Below, piece after piece: positions 50,167 through 64,000 of a DNA stretch of 64,000 nt. The position numbers were made by a program, and so were the translations under genes. The stretch is from Agrocybe praecox (taxonomy: Eukaryota > Basidiomycota > Agaricomycetes > Agaricales > Agrocybaceae): positions 621,945 to 685,944 of the forward strand of contig OZ024852.1 in the NCBI GenBank assembly GCA_964017145.1, given 5' to 3'. The number at the start of each line of letters is the position of its first letter. Position 1 is the stretch's first letter. The notes under the pieces are model-generated. The model saw only the letters and a list, made by a program, of their open reading frames with translations, searched no databases and was not told the origin of the DNA.

Positions 50167-50469
50167 TTTGTACCGTTTTTTCTTTTTTTCGTGCTGAAAT
50201 ATAAGAGAAGACTAGTTTAGTAAGACGTTCCATTTTTCTGGCTGGCCGAGGTAGAATTAGCAACAATTAAGGGTCCGGAAAGTGGTCGAAGGAACAGGAA
50301 GGATGTCAAGACCGCAGCCACGTGTACTTGGAATGAGTTTGGCTGTGTTGGGTCCAGTGATATCCCCACACAAGGAGGACGCGCGTCCATCTTTCTTCCT
50401 TTATATTTCAGAGCTACTGACAGGCTCGTTTCTCATTACCTACCTTTTACTCCTACTACAACATACACT

Positions 50470-53412
<2,943 letters not shown>

Positions 53413-53871
53413 ATCGACGTGTTGTGTTTCTCCCGGGTCGTTGGTTAGATCGCTCTTCCTAGCTTGTCTGTTTTCTATCACCGCATTTTTTCTTTCTTCT
53501 TTCCATCGTCCACGTCGCGTATTGTAGTTACATACTTGTACATTTTGCTGAAACAAAAATACTAGAAGTTTCTTTCTTTCTCATGGATGGTTATGAATGG
53601 ACGCGTCGTCAGAATAATAATATAGGGTTTGGTCATCATCTATGACTGTAACTTTCACGTGGGATGAATGATATCAGTGCTTGGCGACTGTCCGAAATAG
53701 TCATTATTGTTGCATTATTGCCAATGGTCTGCTTTCTTCCTTAGCCCGTACTTGCTTGCCTCGACACCCACGACATCTACAGACCACCGTCAGGATACTC
53801 ATTGTCTTGTCCTTCCACTATCTTTAGCTACTCTGAATTTTCTTGTATCTCGGTGAACGGTCCCTCTGGTT
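53413..53871. other. Intergenic region between CDC48 and DGAT2
   Basis: 459 bp on the same strand, carrying the CDC48 3' end and the DGAT2 promoter. Nothing further seen. Confidence 0.45.
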
Positions 53872-55886
53872 ATGTCATCGACGGAGTCGAGCGAGTTACG
53901 GCCTGGTGGACTTTCCAGCAGTTCACGGAGGCTATCGGCGAGCTCACTGAAGGACAGGCTGTCTAAGCTCGCAACTACACCCCTGGGCGTATCAAATCCG
54001 GTAGCAGCCCTGAAAGCCAATGTCCAGTGCGTGTCGTCTTGCTGCCATTCATTTGCGCGATACAGACAATACTTGAACTAGCTCGCGTACTAACTGATTA
54101 TTTTCATTTTCATTGTTTGTTTATCTGTTATGCAGGTTTGTCCCAGCCCAGATACCGAGGAAGAGGAGGTTGCAGATGCTCGCGGTCGCTGTTTGGTCGG
54201 TGATGATTGTGATTACTTCATGCGCGTGGTTTTTGCTGCTGTGAGTGCCCCACATTGTTTTGTTCGTGTTGATCGCACCTTGCTTCCATGAATGAAAGAG
54301 AAGGATCTCTTCGCTCCTGGTCCTGATTGCATATATGCGCGTTTGCTTACGCTTTTTGGACTTTATGCAGATCCATTCCACCTCTGTGGCCTTTCCTGGC
54401 TGTGTATTTTATCTGGGCAAGGTTTATCGATAATGCACCAGATCAGGGAGGGAGAAGCAGCCAATGGTGTCGTTCGTCGAGATTTTGGAGATATTTCGCG
54501 GATTATTACCCTGCATCGTAAGTCTTTGGACATGAATGTTACAGAATCGGAATACTTATTAACCGTGATATAGATTCCTGAAGGTACTGATTTATATTGT
54601 ATAAAATTGCAAATCAGATGCTTATATCATTCTACAGGAAGCAGACTTACCTGCGGATAGACCGTATTTATTTGGATATCATCCTCATGGTATGTTCTGT
54701 GTCACCGCATTGCGTCGTTCAGTTATCTAATCTCGCCGTAGGTATCATTGGGATGGGAGCTCTTGCGACCTTTGCTACCGAAGGTCAGTTTCAGATACGA
54801 CAAAATATCGCGCATATACTTATCTCTATCCTCGTCTACGCCCAGCTACTGGCTTTTCTGAAGCATTTCCCGGAATCAAGCCACATCTGTTAACGTTAAC
54901 AACGAACTTTAGAATGCCGTTTTACAGAGATATTCTCATGGCACTTGGCGTGTGCAGTGTGAGCAAGAAGTCCTGTTCAAACATCCTGAGGTCTGGCCCG
55001 GGATCTGCTATCACGATCGTCGTTGGAGGTGCTGCGGAAAGTTTAAGTGCTCACCCTGGAACTGCAGATTTGACGCTGCGGAAAAGGTAATGTATTTTCT
55101 TGAATGTTGTAGATGCACTTCATTTAAGTTTAATGATTCTCTGTAGACTAGGATTTATCAAACTCGCCATCCAACATGGGTTAGTATTAGATTAAACACC
55201 AGTCCGAGTAAAGCGCATATATTCACTTTCTTACGTACATACAACAGAGCAGACCTGGTACCCGTATTCTCATTCGGAGAAAACGATGTACGTCGCACCT
55301 TTTGCTCCTGGTTCCCATTTCGACACTAATTTCGCTGGCTATGCCAACTCCTCCATAGATATACCAACAGATGCCGAATGAAAAGGGAACAACTGTATAT
55401 GCTCTACAAAGAAAGTTCCAGTCAATGTTCGGCTTCACGCTACCGCTTTTCCATGGCAGGGGCCTTCTAAACTGTACGTATCTTCTCAAACATAAGTTTG
55501 GTCGTAACCCAAATTATGAGAAAATCGTCATCGAGACTCTTACCACATCTATTGCAGATAACCTCGGTCTCATGCCATACCGAAGACAGATAGTGGCAGT
55601 CAGTAAGTGGTCTAATAGCTGCTGCGGACTTGTTAGCGCATCATATTGAAATAAACTTCTCGCAGTTGGAAGGCCGATACATGTGCAACAATGTGACAAA
55701 CCAAACTTGGACGAAGTCATGCGTGTCCAAAAAATGTATATCGACGAGCTCACCCGGTTTGTCCATTTCGTTCGAACCTCAATACTATATTTTCACTGAG
55801 TCTATCTTGAAATTTACAGGATTTGGGACACATACAAAGATCAATTCGCAAAAGCACGTCTAAGAGAACTAAATATTATAGAATAA
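53872..55886 (+). CDS. DGA1: Diacylglycerol O-acyltransferase type 2 (DGAT2)
   Basis: Makes triacylglycerol from diacylglycerol and acyl-CoA at the ER and lipid droplet. A Ser-rich N-terminus (MSSTESSELRPGG) is followed, after an intron, by FVPAQIPRKRRLQMLAVAVW-SVMIVITSCAW, a membrane hairpin, and LAVYFIWARFIDNAPDQGGR with FWRYFADYYP. The catalytic FGYHPHG motif is rebuilt across an intron at about 54687-54740. Then come GFSEAFPGIKPHLLTLTTNF, RMPFYRDILMALGVCSVSKK, ITIVVGGAAESLSAHPGTAD, LGFIKLAIQHGADLVPVFSF and GRGLLNYNLGLMPYRRQIVA. It ends RLRELNIIE. All family motifs (HPHG, RDILM, GGAAE, GADLVP) are present, so it should be active. Some exon edges in 54290-54700 are approximate. Confidence 0.92.
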
Positions 55887-56207
55887 TAGACGGGATCATT
55901 ATTTGAGACACCGTTTTTTAAATATGTGAAAACGAATATCTACTTAATTCAATTTCGTTCGCTACTTTCCGAGTCCATTCATAATAATCGTTACATACAT
56001 ACATCGTCAATACGACAAGTGTCCTTTCATGATTCTATACTATGCCGATCCTGCGCCAGCAATTCTAATATAGAGTGGTCCGTTCCATTGTGGTGTTTAT
56101 AAAGATACATGACTGCGCCTGAGGGTGATTACGATGTTCTAGTTTGATTGTGAGGAAAGTGAAAAGGGGATATAGATAGGCAATATAGATAGGGGATATA
56201 GATAGAG
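55887..56207. other. Convergent 3' region of DGAT2 and N2
   Basis: 321 bp, AT-rich, with a GATAGATAGGGGATATAGAT-like simple repeat near 56170-56205. It holds both gene ends. Confidence 0.45.
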
Positions 56208-59200
56208 CTAGTTGGTGTTGTTGTCCAAGGAGAATGATAGATGCACTTTCTTGAGTTGGTGTAATGTAGTTGGTTCAAAGCATATAGGACAATATTTACG
56301 ATTAGATATCGAGCGTGCAATGCAACTGCAGAAGAATAAATCAGACAAATAATACTCTTGTTCACGGAAAAGGCTTACGATTGGCAAAACAGGTGGCCGC
56401 AACCACTGACGGTGCTGTCTTTAGGGAATCGATGGCAAATTGGACAGGTTAACGAGGGAGGCTCGGTCTTGCTTGGTTTCAACTTGCTGCCATTGCCATT
56501 TGGGTTGGGTAGTTTCTGGTATCGTTTGGCTGGCCAGCCGATATAGACTGACCCAGAGTCAGCGACTTCTCCGGAAGTCAGGAGCGTATGCTCGCAGAGC
56601 ATACTATTATCCTCCATGGATGCCCCCGAAAGCAGTCTAGAGCCTGCTCGCATCGCACTTTGACTGCCAATCTCTAGTCGGTTCAAGGAGAAATTTCCTC
56701 TAGAGTTGATGTGAGAGACCACTGAACAGTCGTCCAAGTTGACGTTATCACCCAGCTGTAACAGTCCGTTAGCGTGCATGTCATGAAATGTTTTACTGTA
56801 TGCTTACTTCTATGAGGTCTGGCTCCGTCATTAGACCAACTCGTCCACCTGACCATACACTGCAATTTTTTCCGATCTTAGCGCCCATGGCCCGGTAGAA
56901 CCACACGATATAGGCAGACCCAGTCAGAGGGCCAACGACAGTCGTGAAGCCATATCCTTTGATTATAATCCGGGACAGCGTAAGGTGAAGGTTCCAGCGC
57001 TGGCAGTAACTGCTTTGGTCCCAGTCGTATTGTCCAGGTTGCCGTCTTCCTACGATGATCCACTTCGTACCAATAACCCACAGCATAGAGAACAATCCTT
57101 GAGCACTGAGAATGACAGTAAAGGATATGGCAATGATACCGTACACCAAGGCGAATCGGTACCAATGAAGGTCGAATATATGCATTTTGTGTACTTGAGT
57201 CTGCTTTAGAATTTGGGCGGCAGAGACTGCGCTGATGGACCAGAAAATGGAGGAGAAGGCGACGCTCACGATACCGATGAGGAGGATCATAATATATGAG
57301 AACACGAAATAGCTGGCTTCTCTCTTGTAGTAAGCCTTCCCGAATGGCGTGCAAGTGTCGTAGGTCTTCGATGCTTCTTTTGGGTTAGAAAGTTTGCCGA
57401 GACAAATTGCCCCGCCTTTCGAGTTATCTACCGTATTTAGAGGGAGTTAAACAACTTTTTTGTTGAAGAAATAAGCGGGAAGTGCCCTACCGTTGCCTAT
57501 CCAGGTGGTCCCTGAGTCGTAAATTGTATCACGCTTCCCGAGTGCTCCTGATCCCATTATTGTGCCTCTTCCAACGTGGGATCCTGGCAACAGAACCACT
57601 CGATCTGCTATCATGGCTATGGAGGGTAATTTAGACCAGGTTCGTTGCTACCAGAAGAAAACATAATCTTACCGCCACTTTCAATGACAATCTTTCCGGA
57701 ACCTAGTCTGTCTGTAGTTATGAATATGGAACGAGATCCAAAGACGACGTCGTCGCCTATTTCCAATAATTCGGGGTCCGTACAGTTGATCCCGGACCCA
57801 GGCCAATAAACTCGTTTTCCCACTTTGGCTCCCATAGCACGATAGATAATCTTATAACAAATAGGTCAAAGGTGAATAAACACAGGTCTTTGCAAAACTT
57901 ACCGAAACAGCTTCGTAATGGGTTCCAAGGATAGCACAGGCCTCGTTAAGAACCGAATTTGAAAGAAGGATCGAATTGATATATCGCCTCAAGGTCATGA
58001 TTCGAGGTACAGTCGGTTCTGAAAATTCGGTGTTGTAACCTAAGATTATTTTGACCATGATACCAAGGACTAGTTGGATTATGGGCTTGAAAAGGGAGCG
58101 GGCAATCCTCGACAATGCATGGAAGGCAATACGCTGTGGAGAGGAGAACCAATTGATGACAGACTCCAAGCTGTTCAACTTGCCTCCATGTACGACTATA
58201 TGGCTACCATGAACCATGGCATAGATAGCAAGTGCCCAAGGAATATCTATATAAAAAATTGATAAGCAATGCGGCAATGCAATGTCTCCAACGAAGCGAA
58301 CATACAGGAGACCAGCGTAACAGCAAAAATGATCGGCCAAGCAACAAACACCTTCATCAATACAGATGGCTCAAAGAGCAAGGTACGATTGTATGCAGCG
58401 TATGATTTAGGCGAGGGTTCGTCGTATGAGCTTGCGTGTGGGCCATATACAGCGCTGTCTGGGATTTGGGCTCCCGGAGCTATGTTGGTGTACGAGTTGA
58501 CAAAAGCCTTGCGGCCTATCGTCACAGGCGCCAATCTGAAGTACCCGTCTCTTTCGACTGTGAACGCGCGCACAGTGGTAGCGTCGATACGACACCCATC
58601 AGCCAGAGATACAAGATCAGGTTCGAACAATCTAGCTTCGTCGTCCAGGTGCACATCTTGACCAATTTTGGCTCCTAAAAGGCGGTAGTAAATTATTACC
58701 AACGAACGATGAGCATCGAAGATTCCTCTTCCGGATATCCTGAAAATATACAGACGAGATCAGTCAACAGCTTGTAACGTTCACCGAGTGTACTTGCCTA
58801 AGCGATTGGTTGACAATCCACCAACGAAGGTAATACGTCGACCACCTTAGAATAACGTGAGTACAAGAACAGAAAATCAGAGGTGAAATGACGTCGTACA
58901 TTGGATAAACGCCGGGTTTATGTCTGCCTATAACAATCCACTTGAAAGCGATGGAAACGAGCGGAGTGGCTATGTTACCCAAAAGTCTAGCGATTATGAT
59001 CGAAACCATCAATGCTAACAAACGCCTCCAGAAATTTCCGCCACTGAGGACCTGGATAAGGGATAGCATGAATACAAGTATAGTCCCTGTAGAGAGGTGC
59101 CAGAGATCAGACGCCTTTCCTTGATAAGTAATGAAATTACTTACATGTTAACGCGGTCTTCAAAGGATAGAAGAACAAATAAGGTATGATCTGCACGATG

Positions 59201-62046
59201 AGACACAAGGGATGGTTTTGACCGCGTAAGCCCTTTCCTTGAGCAAACTCCGCATCATGTTCATAATCGTATTCCGAGGAAAGGAATGTCCTCGAAGAGT
59301 TGCGAGTGCCTTTATCCTTATAATGCGGATCTTCGTCGTCTTCGTCATCTGCCACTGACCCTTGAGCCGACCTCTTCTCGATCAAAGAAGCGATGCTATC
59401 AACCGTACTGTCGGCAAAGAGTTCGGTAATCCCAACTGTAACGCTAGATCGCTTCCGAATGTGGTGCGTCAGTTGTCCTAGAAGCATGGAATTTCCGCCT
59501 AGCAAGAAAAAGTCGGAATCAGGACGCACGTGCGCAGCGTCGATGTTCAGGAGCGAAGAAAAAATATCGCGGACGAGCAGCTGGTGTCGGTTCAACTCTT
59601 GGAACATGGTCCGCAGAGACTCCTTTTGCATCATCTCGAATCGAAGATCGCCAGACGCGTCGCGCACAAGGGCGGAAAGCGTGAAGATGTGGTTCGGGAT
59701 TGCATAGCCAGGTAAAGCTGATGAGAGGTAGGTATGGATGTCGTTCGAAGTAAGAGTCGAGCCAGGAACTACGGAGACGTATGCATCAGGGCTGGTGGTA
59801 TCGGAATGGCATTGTAAAGCCACGTCCTTGACGCCTGTGATTTTCCGTATGGCTTCGTTGACAGCATCCTGGTCGATTCGTACTTTCGAGCAAGGAATCG
59901 ATTCGGAAAGTGAATGACTCTCCAGGGGCAGTCTGGCTTCATAATGCCGATGCAGAACCGGTTCGCTGTCCGTCAAGTTGCCAATGTTCAACCGTTTTGC
60001 AAGTCCTATTCGCAGAGTCTTTCCTGCGCTGGGAAGGTGGTTGGTTAGTAAATGTGGATGACAAATGTTTTTTTTTGTAATCTACCTATTCTTCGGTATA
60101 CTGTCGATGTATACCAGAGCAAAAGGCCACTTGGATGGGTGGAGATGCCCTCTTCAAAATGAAAAATCTATGAAATTCTGGAATGAGAGAAATTCAGAAG
60201 ATGATATTTACCTGAGTACGTCGTGTAGTTGCCGTAAGCCAATGCGAGGTTGGTTGTCGTTGGGAACCATTAAGACACCAATCGTCTCCTGCAGAACATC
60301 ATGTTCCACCGAGAACGCCAAAACAGCCTTGGGGAAGTTCATTCAAACCCAAGTTTAACTCGCATGGTAAATTACTTACTTTCACATAATCTTTTGCTGC
60401 GGTCATGATAGCCTCCTCGACTTCAAAAGGAGACACAACTTCTCCGCCTTTATTGATAATTTCCTTGCTTCTCCCGGTAATATATAAGTAACTAACGATG
60501 TTGATATCATATCAGCTCGAATTCTTGATGTGGACGAAAGTTAAAACTTACCCATCCTTATCCATGTACCCAACGTCCCCAGAGTCAAACCAACCATCTT
60601 TAGAAAATGCCGATCTATCCAGAGGGACGCTAAGGTCCGGAGATACCTCGTAACCGTCGAAGGTAGGTAGCCCGCGTACACAAATAGCGCCCGTATTTTC
60701 AGGTATCAACTCGCGTTCAAGATCTTGAGGGTCGCGTATTGAAAGATATGGACCGCAAGCGATTCCCGAACACCCCGGCCTATCAAGGTTGTAATTTGTG
60801 GGAGGGGTTGCAATAGGCATGCATCTACAAAGAAATGATTCATGAGAATGAGAACAATATCCCTATTTCTATGAAACTTACTCAGTCATTCCATACGAAG
60901 GTAAAACCGTCGCTCCGAAGGCAGCCTTGAGCTGAGATGCCAATGAAGGTAATAAGCCTCCGGCAGCATTGCAAATGAGTCGAATCTGAAGGTCTCTCGA
61001 AGGAAGGATGTCATCCGGCTTGGCCGCCAGTATCGCTTGATGGATGGTTGGAGCGGCGTAGTACCTTTAGAGGAAAGTCATTTGCTTAATTTAGTTACGG
61101 AACCACGGAGATATCAATCATTCCGGGACGTACCATGTTGCTTTGAGTTCTAGAGCGTGTGTCCAAAATGCATTGGAGTCGAACCCTGAGCATATTATAG
61201 AGCTCCCTCCAGAAAGCACAGGAGCAAACAAATTCCGCACTATCCCCCCAACGTGGAAAAGCGGCATCATATTCACTAGACTCCTTTTAGCACCTTTGTT
61301 GAACAACAAAATAAAATTTTAAACTTACGGTTAATGTCGCTTGGTCTCAAAGCCCAAGAATGCACTACGCTCCACGTTCCCACTAGTATGGTTCGGAGAG
61401 TGTAACGGACGACTTTTTTCTTGCCACTGGTGCCCGACGTATGGAGGACGAGTGAGATGTCGTCAAGGGTATGAGCTCTGGACGGATGTAATGGCGTTGT
61501 CGAGGACGATTCTTCAGAGGTGGACAGCTCGAATAGGCCTGCGGGTCCGGTGGCGCGTTCGGTCAGGTAAATTACTTCACATTGAAGTTCATCTTGCAGC
61601 AACGTCAAATTAACGCGTTTTGATGCTTCTCTAGTAGTAAGAATGGCCTTTGCGCCGAGCCTTCGAGCATCGTCCTGCAACTCGGCGGTGGTACATGTTG
61701 CATTTACAGGAGCACATGTATGGTAACAGCATACCGCCAGCATGGCGACGGCATTTTCAGGACTGGCAGGCAAGAGGAGGAGGACACGGTCATTTGGTCC
61801 CAGAGGTTGGCGGCCTTGAGAGTGAGGCAATACAAAATTTGAGATGAAATTGCGAAGCTCTGCATGGGGAAGAGGAGGGCGGCTTGGTTCTGGGGAATAA
61901 ATTGCGGGAGACGTGTCTGAGGGCAAACAGTCTAGAAGGGTGCGGAACGCAGAAGATGAAATGCGTTCATTGAAGAAATCTCCTAGTGACCAAGCCTCAG
62001 GCGTTGCAGACGCGTCAAAGTCAAGGAACGCGAGTGGTACAGCCAT
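56208..62046 (-). CDS. NRPS-like synthetase N2: adenylation - carrier - membrane/beta-helix repeats - RING
   Basis: Paralogue of N1 with the same architecture. The start at 62046 is MAVPLAFLDFD. The adenylation domain has LHTSGTSGKKKVVRYT, MMPLFHVGG, LPSYGMTE, GWFDSGDVGYMDKDG, ITGRSKEIINKGGE and the A10-type AGKTLRIGLAKRL with its Lys. The carrier domain has FFLLGGNSMLLGQL. Three hexapeptide beta-helix domains begin near LLGAKIGQDVHLDD, MGAKVGKRVYWPGSG and MGAKIGKNCSVWSGGRVG, each preceded by membrane helices and by KW(I)VIG-RxxPGxY signatures. The last exon pair encodes a RING; the stop is TAG at 56208-56210. No condensation or release domain. By analogy with poly-lysine synthetase the beta-helix domains could perform bond formation at the membrane. 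Substrate and product are unknown. Confidence 0.88.
56283..56446 (-). other. RING finger at the C-terminus of N2, split by an intron
   Basis: Removing intron 56326-56378 (53 nt, GTAAGC...CAG, phase 2) gives C-x2-C-x11-C-x-H-x2-C-x2-C-x10-C-x2-C, identical in spacing to N1. The ligand pairs are CPIC, CGHLFC, CQSC and CPIC. The first half is in one open frame with the last beta-helix domain through a Lys/Pro/Asn linker of about 24 residues. Intron position and phase match N1. Confidence 0.9.
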
Positions 62047-64000
62047 CGTGAATGGGAGAGACAGTCCTGCATCTCAAACACGGAAGCAAGACCTTTTAAG
62101 TCATTTTGCTTCACCCCTTACGAAGTTTTGGCGAGTGGAACTAGAAGCTAATATCAAGGGGGTTATGGCCTACCATAGTATCGTAACAAGCGGCTTAGCC
62201 TAGGATGCAGTGTCACTAAGCGTGACGCATATCAACAAGTATACCGAAATAGGATGGCCGACCCCGAATAATCTGCCAAGACCACGCATCATGTAAATCC
62301 CCTGTACGTTATAATTACCTGTAATTGCCTCGAAGTCCTGAATAGCCTTTCAGAAAACTGCGCATTTATTGGATAGACTTTTCAAGAACACTCAAATGTA
62401 CGTTGCGATGGAAGAGTTAGCTACACCGTGCTAGCAAGTTTTGAAACCGCCAAAAGAAGAATTCATACTGCCTAGCTAGTTTTTGACAGTATATGTCCGC
62501 TCCGCGTGGGAAAAGGTCATGTCAACATTCAGCGGGCCGATTTACCTATGAAACTTTGCAGGCAATCTACCCTTGAGAGTCCAAATATAAGCCCACTTGC
62601 ATCGCATCGCAAAGCGAACAAAATGATACCTTATTTCATCTCTATCTGTACCTCTTCTCTTAGTTTAAATTTAAAGTCAATCCCACACATACATTTTGAC
62701 CGTATTTAGAGCGGCTCAACGAACGTTCCCAAGTTCTCAAATTCTTTACACCCTCAGACCGTTGGAAGCGGCGACTGTTGCTGAGAAATCTGACATATTC
62801 CGAAGTGTTCTTTTTTGTTGGAAGCAGGTATATCATAATACGGCTACCACGCAACGCACTCGCTTGATCACGTACCTTTTCTACATATAGTGTACTACTC
62901 GTCTCCGTTTTTCCTAAATTTCCCTCATGTTCTCGTCATGGATTGCTCGTGCGCCATTGTACCGCTAATATCTGATCTGCGTATAATTAAAGCTCCCTGT
63001 AGATTATCAACACAGGATTTTCAACGAATGCTAACACTTGGGTTCGTATAATCGAAGTTCGCTGTAGATGATCAACACAGGTTTTTCCGACGAGTTCTAA
63101 CACCTGGGTATTCGCATGAGCATTGAGCAGCATATCTTAGGTTAGAATGATGTACGTATTACTCTGCGTATCAGATACGAGTAGGCCTGTGAATGGAAGC
63201 GTCTTCTTACTCAGAGGATCCCAGAGATGCAAAATGGCGGAAACACCTAAATCGAGGACGATAGTAGCGAATGTTTATTTTTGGACACCTAGATATTTTC
63301 GCCGAACAACATGATATTTTGGAACTGGAGCTAAACCATGATCAGAAAATGCGACGTAACCTGTTCATAGATAGACTATCATGGCAATAAAAGTCATATT
63401 ACTTGCTTACTTGATAAGACATGAAATAGGTGACATTTACCAATATGATGCGATTCCACAATCTCAAATTAATTAACAATCTATTTACAGGTTATCATCA
63501 TGTCTGTATATAGTAGCTTCAGAAAGCATCTGAAAAACAAGAATATCATTTCGTCGATAGTGAACGACGGAATTCTGAGAAAGAAAGATGAAGAGAATTA
63601 ATAGCCACTACAAGTAGGATTTGTTATCGCTGCGAAAACTCGTTGAACGAAGCTTCAATTAAAGCAAGATTAGAAAAGGACTTACCTTGATCTTATCTAT
63701 GAATTGTACAAGAGATTGCTCTCATTAGCTGGTTCTATGGAGAGAGCGTTACTGGCTCTCCTTATGTTGCAGAACTCTTTGTAATAGATAGAAGCACTTG
63801 GAGAAGAAGTCATACAAGGTGCTCTGCACTAGGCCGCAGATCTAGGAAATGAGGCTATAATATACTTGATCTGAATTAAACGTGTTGCCTTGCACTGGAT
63901 GTCTCCATACCATTGGCGCCGAGCATTAATTTGGTAGACTAGTAATGGTGACCCCCTGGGATGTTTTCTGTGCAAGTGATTTGAACGAGTTTTGACGGAG
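62047..64000. other. Upstream region of N2 to the window edge, no gene seen
   Basis: About 2 kb holding the N2 promoter. Open frames are short and lack motifs. It contains an imperfect tandem repeat near 62981-63112, listed separately. Confidence 0.45.
62981..63112. repeat. Two-copy imperfect tandem repeat, about 65-bp unit
   Basis: The units start GTATAAT(T/C)(A/G)AAG at 62981 and 63046 and share CTGTAGAT-ATCAACACAGG, TAACAC and TGGGT in the same order, differing by scattered substitutions and one or two indels. The second unit ends near 63112. It is non-coding. It could be a decayed minisatellite or part of an unrecognised element. Confidence 0.75.

Overview
This is nuclear DNA from a filamentous basidiomycete, most likely an Agaricomycete. 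Genes are split by many 45-65 nt introns with GTRNGY-type donors, they are densely packed on both strands, and several encoded families are typical of mushrooms: VDDTD-type single-pass membrane proteins, a basidiomycete-type protein kinase and a GH5 exo-1,3-glucanase. I joined exons by eye from splice signals, reading frame and family motifs, so gene ends are firmer than some internal exons. I found no rRNA, tRNA, CRISPR or prokaryotic signal.

Layout. 0.4-2.2 kb (-): coiled-coil, proline-rich, acidic-tailed protein. 2.9-8.8 kb (-): NRPS-like synthetase N1. 11.2-13.1 kb (+): secreted Ser-rich protein. 13.8-15.8 kb (-): Ser/Thr-stalk membrane protein. 16.6-17.6 kb (-): hot-dog thioesterase, divergent from membrane protein T1 (17.9-19.7 kb, +). 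21.3-24.6 kb (-): LisH/Gln-rich regulator of the SSDP/Flo8 type. 24.8-31.6 kb (-): giant multi-START-like protein, divergent from pyridoxal kinase (32.0-33.4 kb, +). 33.75-35.7 kb (-): T2, a paralogue of T1. 36.2-36.4 kb: short TIR element. 36.6-38.2 kb (-): two small membrane proteins. 38.9-40.3 kb (-): class-3 lipase A. 41.95-44.2 kb (+): GH5 glucanase. 45.4-46.9 kb (+): lipase B. 47.3-48.7 kb (-): kinase. 49.2-50.2 kb (+): tubulin cofactor B. 50.5-53.4 kb (+): CDC48. 53.9-55.9 kb (+): DGAT2. 56.2-62.0 kb (-): N2, a paralogue of N1. The last 2 kb shows no gene.

The most unusual content is the N1/N2 pair. Each joins an adenylation domain, a carrier domain, membrane segments alternating with three left-handed beta-helix (hexapeptide) domains as in epsilon-poly-lysine synthetase, and, in the same exon as the last beta-helix, a complete C3HC4 RING finger split by an intron at the same place in both genes. 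This would be a membrane-bound synthetase carrying its own probable E3 ubiquitin-ligase module. I do not know its product.

The window also holds two other separated paralogue pairs (T1/T2 and lipases A/B). T1 and T2 share a cytoplasmic tail with a DSGIR box and a terminal PPxY motif, the standard docking site for Nedd4/Rsp5-type ligases. The rest is mostly housekeeping (CDC48, cofactor B, pyridoxal kinase, DGAT2) plus secreted degradative enzymes, and does not look like one biosynthetic cluster.
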